NCBI GenBank assembly: GCA_002685655.1 | Contig: NYXM01000097.1 | Coordinates: 1-10,343 of the forward strand | DNA: 10,343 nucleotides | Source: Planctomycetaceae bacterium | Lineage (GTDB): Bacteria > Planctomycetota > Planctomycetia > Pirellulales > Pirellulaceae | Reading direction: 5' to 3' | In this document: positions 9,601-10,343 of the stretch, one piece after another | Layout: each line of letters opens with the position of its first letter | How positions within the stretch are numbered: position 1 is the stretch's first letter | Made by a program: the position numbers and the translations under genes | The notes under the pieces: model-generated | Database searches by the model: none | Seen by the model: the letters and a program-made list of their open reading frames with translations, nothing else | Told to the model about the DNA's origin: nothing

Positions 9601-9987
9601 TATGCAACTTGGCGCAAGCCGATTGTAGTGCTCTGCAATCAGAATAGTTTCAGCAACGCGGAGATCTTCAGCCACGCCATCAAGACGCTCAAGCGCGGAA
9701 GACTCGTGGGAGTCACCACTGCGGGTGGTGTCATCAGCACGGGAGGGACGCGGATCATGGATATGGGATTCTTGCGCATGCCTTTTCGCGGCTGGTATGT
9801 AATGGGAACAGGGGAAGATATGGAGCTGAATGGTGCCGTTCCGCATTTCGAGATCTGGCCACTGCCCGGTGACATGCCGGCCGGCAAGGACCTACAGCTG
9901 GACAAAGCCGTCAAGGTTCTGATCAAGGACGTAAAGAAGTGGCAAAAGCGCCCACAGCCGGTGCTTAAGAAGGCCAGCGAACGGTAG
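6652..9987 (+). CDS. Exported tricorn-like S41 protease (two propellers, C1, PDZ, protease)
   Basis: Tricorn-family proteases cut short peptides; the propellers gate substrate entry and exit. From ATG 6652 the product has 1111 residues, close to archaeal tricorn at about 1070. A signal peptide is plausible: Arg3, a hydrophobic core at about 5-16, and possible cleavage after Ala17 or near residue 23. Thirteen strand motifs of the SPDGKxIxF type follow, matching the 6+7 blades of tricorn. A highly charged Lys/Glu/Asp-rich insert (about 525-603) separates motifs 11 and 12. A C1-like helical domain (about 709-785) carries GELNGSH with Ser775-His776. A PDZ domain spans about 796-881 and the S41 core about 908-1090. 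RENGGG at 945-950 should contribute to the oxyanion hole. The nucleophile is probably Ser1001 in NQNSFSNAE, and Glu1058 in MELNGAVP completes the tetrad. Asn1002 stands where tricorn has Asp, and PH replaces the common PD at 1064-1065. GTG 6631 is an alternative start seven codons upstream, but ATG 6652 gives the better signal peptide. Neither has a strong ribosome binding site. Confidence 0.93.
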   Translation: MPRSIILVTSLIFLVGAEQITASDTIQLASSPALSSDGKTLAFSWAGDVWTVPTKGGNATRLTNSPSREGNPKFSPNGKSIALTSDRTGSEQVFVVGVAGGEPTQLTFHSEGCTLDDWFPNGKSLLIRASRDHFWRRPERFFRISSSDRSTEELLFDAYGSAGQLSPDGNELLFTREGERWWRQGYRGSRTSQIWIADLKTGAFTEVVKRPTESRTPLWQPDGKGIFYVSAQSGSRNIWQRNLEDEQEQQLTSFDKDLLLWPCISRDGSMIVFRHFADFYRLATDGDGKPQKINITADVDRVKKLVQRRTLTAATDVGFTSDGLEIAFIAGGDVWVMDTELREPRQVTNTPEEEREPGFSPDGKTIVYLSDAGGQSDIWQATRGDEDKYWWQNDTFKLEALTKTAEVESDLQWSPAGNVIGFVRERGDLWVMKPDGKEVRRLFRSWNSPDYDWSPDGKWLVYALSDGEFNRDIYLLPLDGSREAFNLSRHPDNDGSPRWSPDGKMIAFTGRRVGSEVDIYYVFLQAKESEETSRDRKLVKAIEKLQKARKTKSDQKSEPTANKSGHEEKTKDGQTDAKSVAAADEQDAADKDKSDKENPDSKLPEVKIDFDRIHQRLRRVSIADTSEGGLFWSHDSKKLVFTATIDGKRGTYTISPPEELSAKLLTAQTGRNPVWLSKGNQIVWLGNGTPASVTDSGKVTSYDFSAAQAVDIAARNQAAFDQCWQAMRDRFYDGTLNHRNWDAIRRKYQPLAAQAVDGNMFSEVVNLMLGELNGSHLGFIRTGNSSADDDDWRETTAHLGVRFESEHKGPGWRIKDVIPDSPADKVAAKLVAGETILSIDGQIVDPALDVTTELNGRSSRDILLRVRNIEGEDRDVAIRPISYSAARSLLYEMWIDNNQRRVDEASGGKLGYMHIRGMNMTSFYRFERELYAVGAGKDGIVIDVRENGGGSTTDHLLTVLTQPAHAITVPRGGVMGYPQDRSVYATWRKPIVVLCNQNSFSNAEIFSHAIKTLKRGRLVGVTTAGGVISTGGTRIMDMGFLRMPFRGWYVMGTGEDMELNGAVPHFEIWPLPGDMPAGKDLQLDKAVKVLIKDVKKWQKRPQPVLKKASER

Positions 9988-10003
9988 CGCGATTCGATTC
10001 GCG
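9988..10003 (+). terminator. Small stem-loop directly after the protease stop codon
   Basis: CGCGA and TCGCG form a perfect 5-bp stem around a 6-base loop, starting at the base after the TAG. There is no following run of T, so this is at best a weak terminator or mRNA 3'-end structure. Confidence 0.2.
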
Positions 10004-10033
10004 TTGACTGCTCAATGCAAGAGCCACATGTAG

Positions 10034-10055
10034 ATTTGTCAATAGTTATTTGTCA
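10034..10055 (+). repeat. Short direct repeat ATTTGTCA, 14-bp period
   Basis: ATTTGTCA occurs at 10034-10041 and again at 10048-10055, separated by 6 bases, within the most AT-rich part of the region. The spacing is a little over one helical turn. It could be a protein-binding site or chance. TTGTCA also resembles a -35 element, but no clear -10 follows at the right distance. Confidence 0.25.
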
Positions 10056-10164
10056 TTTAGGGAAGGAGCGCCGCGAGGAATCAAGCCATGGGTTGAGCTC
10101 GTTTCGACGGTCGTACAGCCCAGCTAAGATTAATCGACCACGGCCATGGGCTTGGCTTTGGCTT

Positions 10165-10181
10165 GCCCCGCAAAGTGGGGC
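10165..10181 (+). repeat. GC-rich hairpin
   Basis: GCCCC and GGGGC form a perfect 5-bp stem around a 7-base interior. Inside it a G-T wobble and a C-G pair can extend the stem to 7 bp with an AAA loop. Only TTT follows shortly after, so terminator function is doubtful. Confidence 0.35.
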
Positions 10182-10198
10182 GTTTGCATGAAACAACA

Positions 10199-10229
10199 TG
10201 TTGTGGGCCGGTCTCCCGACCGGCCCACG
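10199..10229 (+). repeat. Hairpin repeat, copy 1 (REP-like)
   Basis: Arms GTGGGCCGGTC (10203-10213) and GACCGGCCCAC (10218-10228) are perfectly complementary over 11 bp around a TCCC loop. The unit matches copy 2 (10260-10290, opposite strand) at 27 of 31 positions. All four differences lie in the stem and keep it paired. A 12-bp palindrome (10193-10204) overlaps its left side. From memory, hairpins with a GGTCTCCCGACC core are frequent between planctomycete genes; this was not checked. Confidence 0.8.
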
Positions 10230-10259
10230 TTCGGGAATGGTCAATCAGTGAGTCGCCAC

Positions 10260-10290
10260 CGTGGCACGGTCGGGAGACCGTGCCACAACA
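10260..10290 (-). repeat. Hairpin repeat, copy 2, inverted (REP-like)
   Basis: Arms GTGGCACGGTC (10261-10271) and GACCGTGCCAC (10276-10286) are perfectly complementary over 11 bp around a GGGA loop. Read on the minus strand it has the same core as copy 1, with loop TCCC. The two copies lie in opposite orientation 30 bp apart, like the paired REP units of a bacterial interspersed mosaic element. Confidence 0.8.
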
Positions 10291-10293
10291 AGC

Positions 10294-10343
10294 ATGGAAC
10301 AGAACCCGCTCAAACAGTCAACAGCACCTTCTATCGATCACAC
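10294..10343 (+). CDS. Possible start of a further gene (3' partial, doubtful)
   Basis: An ATG at 10294 opens a frame that stays open for 16 codons to the window edge, reading MEQNPLKQSTAPSIDH. It starts 4 bases after the second hairpin repeat and has no Shine-Dalgarno sequence, which is not unusual for planctomycetes. The residues look like a plausible soluble N-terminus, but the stretch is too short to identify or to separate from chance. All minus-strand frames hit a stop within about 25 bases of the right edge. Confidence 0.25.
   Translation, partial: MEQNPLKQSTAPSIDH

Larger units (their letters stand above)
9988..10343. other. Downstream intergenic region with inverted repeats
   Basis: This stretch of about 350 bp after the protease stop holds no convincing complete gene. 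In order it contains a small stem-loop, an AT-rich part with a short direct repeat, a GC-rich hairpin, a 12-bp palindrome and two oppositely oriented hairpin repeats. A possible gene start lies at the right edge. I see no T-tract after any hairpin, so no standard intrinsic terminator can be called. Confidence 0.7.

Noticed and set aside
8974..9846. 290-codon minus-strand ORF opposite the protease domain
   Set aside because: It is antisense to the PDZ and S41 domains with intact catalytic residues; the product has no recognisable features.
10060..10095. Purine-rich stretch GGAAGGAG followed by ATG at 10088
   Set aside because: The frame closes after two codons (ATG GGT TGA), so it is not a gene start.
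10053..10244. 63-codon minus-strand ORF in the downstream region
   Set aside because: It starts near the hairpin repeats and runs through copy 1 and the GC-rich hairpin. Repeat-derived ORFs of this type are usually spurious, and no motif or start signal is seen.

Overview
The window reads as ordinary chromosomal DNA of a planctomycete, most like the Pirellulaceae. This rests on moderately high GC, long plus-strand genes with weak ribosome binding sites, a Ser/Thr kinase of the planctomycete type (conserved N-terminal helical motif, Hanks kinase domain, one membrane span, TPR-like C-terminus), a futalosine-pathway menaquinone gene, a giant tricorn-like S41 protease, and hairpin repeats of a kind I recall as common in that phylum. 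No search was run, so the taxonomic call is inference.

Layout, all on the plus strand. (1) 3-2363: the 3' part of a large integral membrane protein with about 25 hydrophobic segments. Its reading frame is open to the left edge, so the N-terminus is missing. (2) 2530-3672: MqnE, aminofutalosine synthase, a complete radical SAM enzyme. (3) 3758-6445: a membrane-anchored Ser/Thr protein kinase with all catalytic residues intact. (4) 6652-9987: an exported tricorn-like protease in which 13 propeller strand motifs (6+7), the C1, PDZ and S41 domains and the Ser-His-Ser-Glu tetrad can be placed. (5) 9988-10343: about 350 bp mostly without genes, holding several small inverted repeats and a pair of oppositely oriented hairpin repeats. 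A possible gene start lies at the right edge.

The genes do not form an obvious single pathway. MqnE belongs to menaquinone synthesis, the kinase to signalling across the membrane, and the protease to peptide degradation, probably in the periplasm. Gaps of 166, 85 and 206 bp separate them, so co-transcription is possible but not shown.

I did not find a clearly new defence or mobile system. The best signals are the hairpin pair at 10199-10290, whose copies differ only by compensatory changes within the stems, and the highly charged insert of about 80 residues inside the second propeller of the protease.
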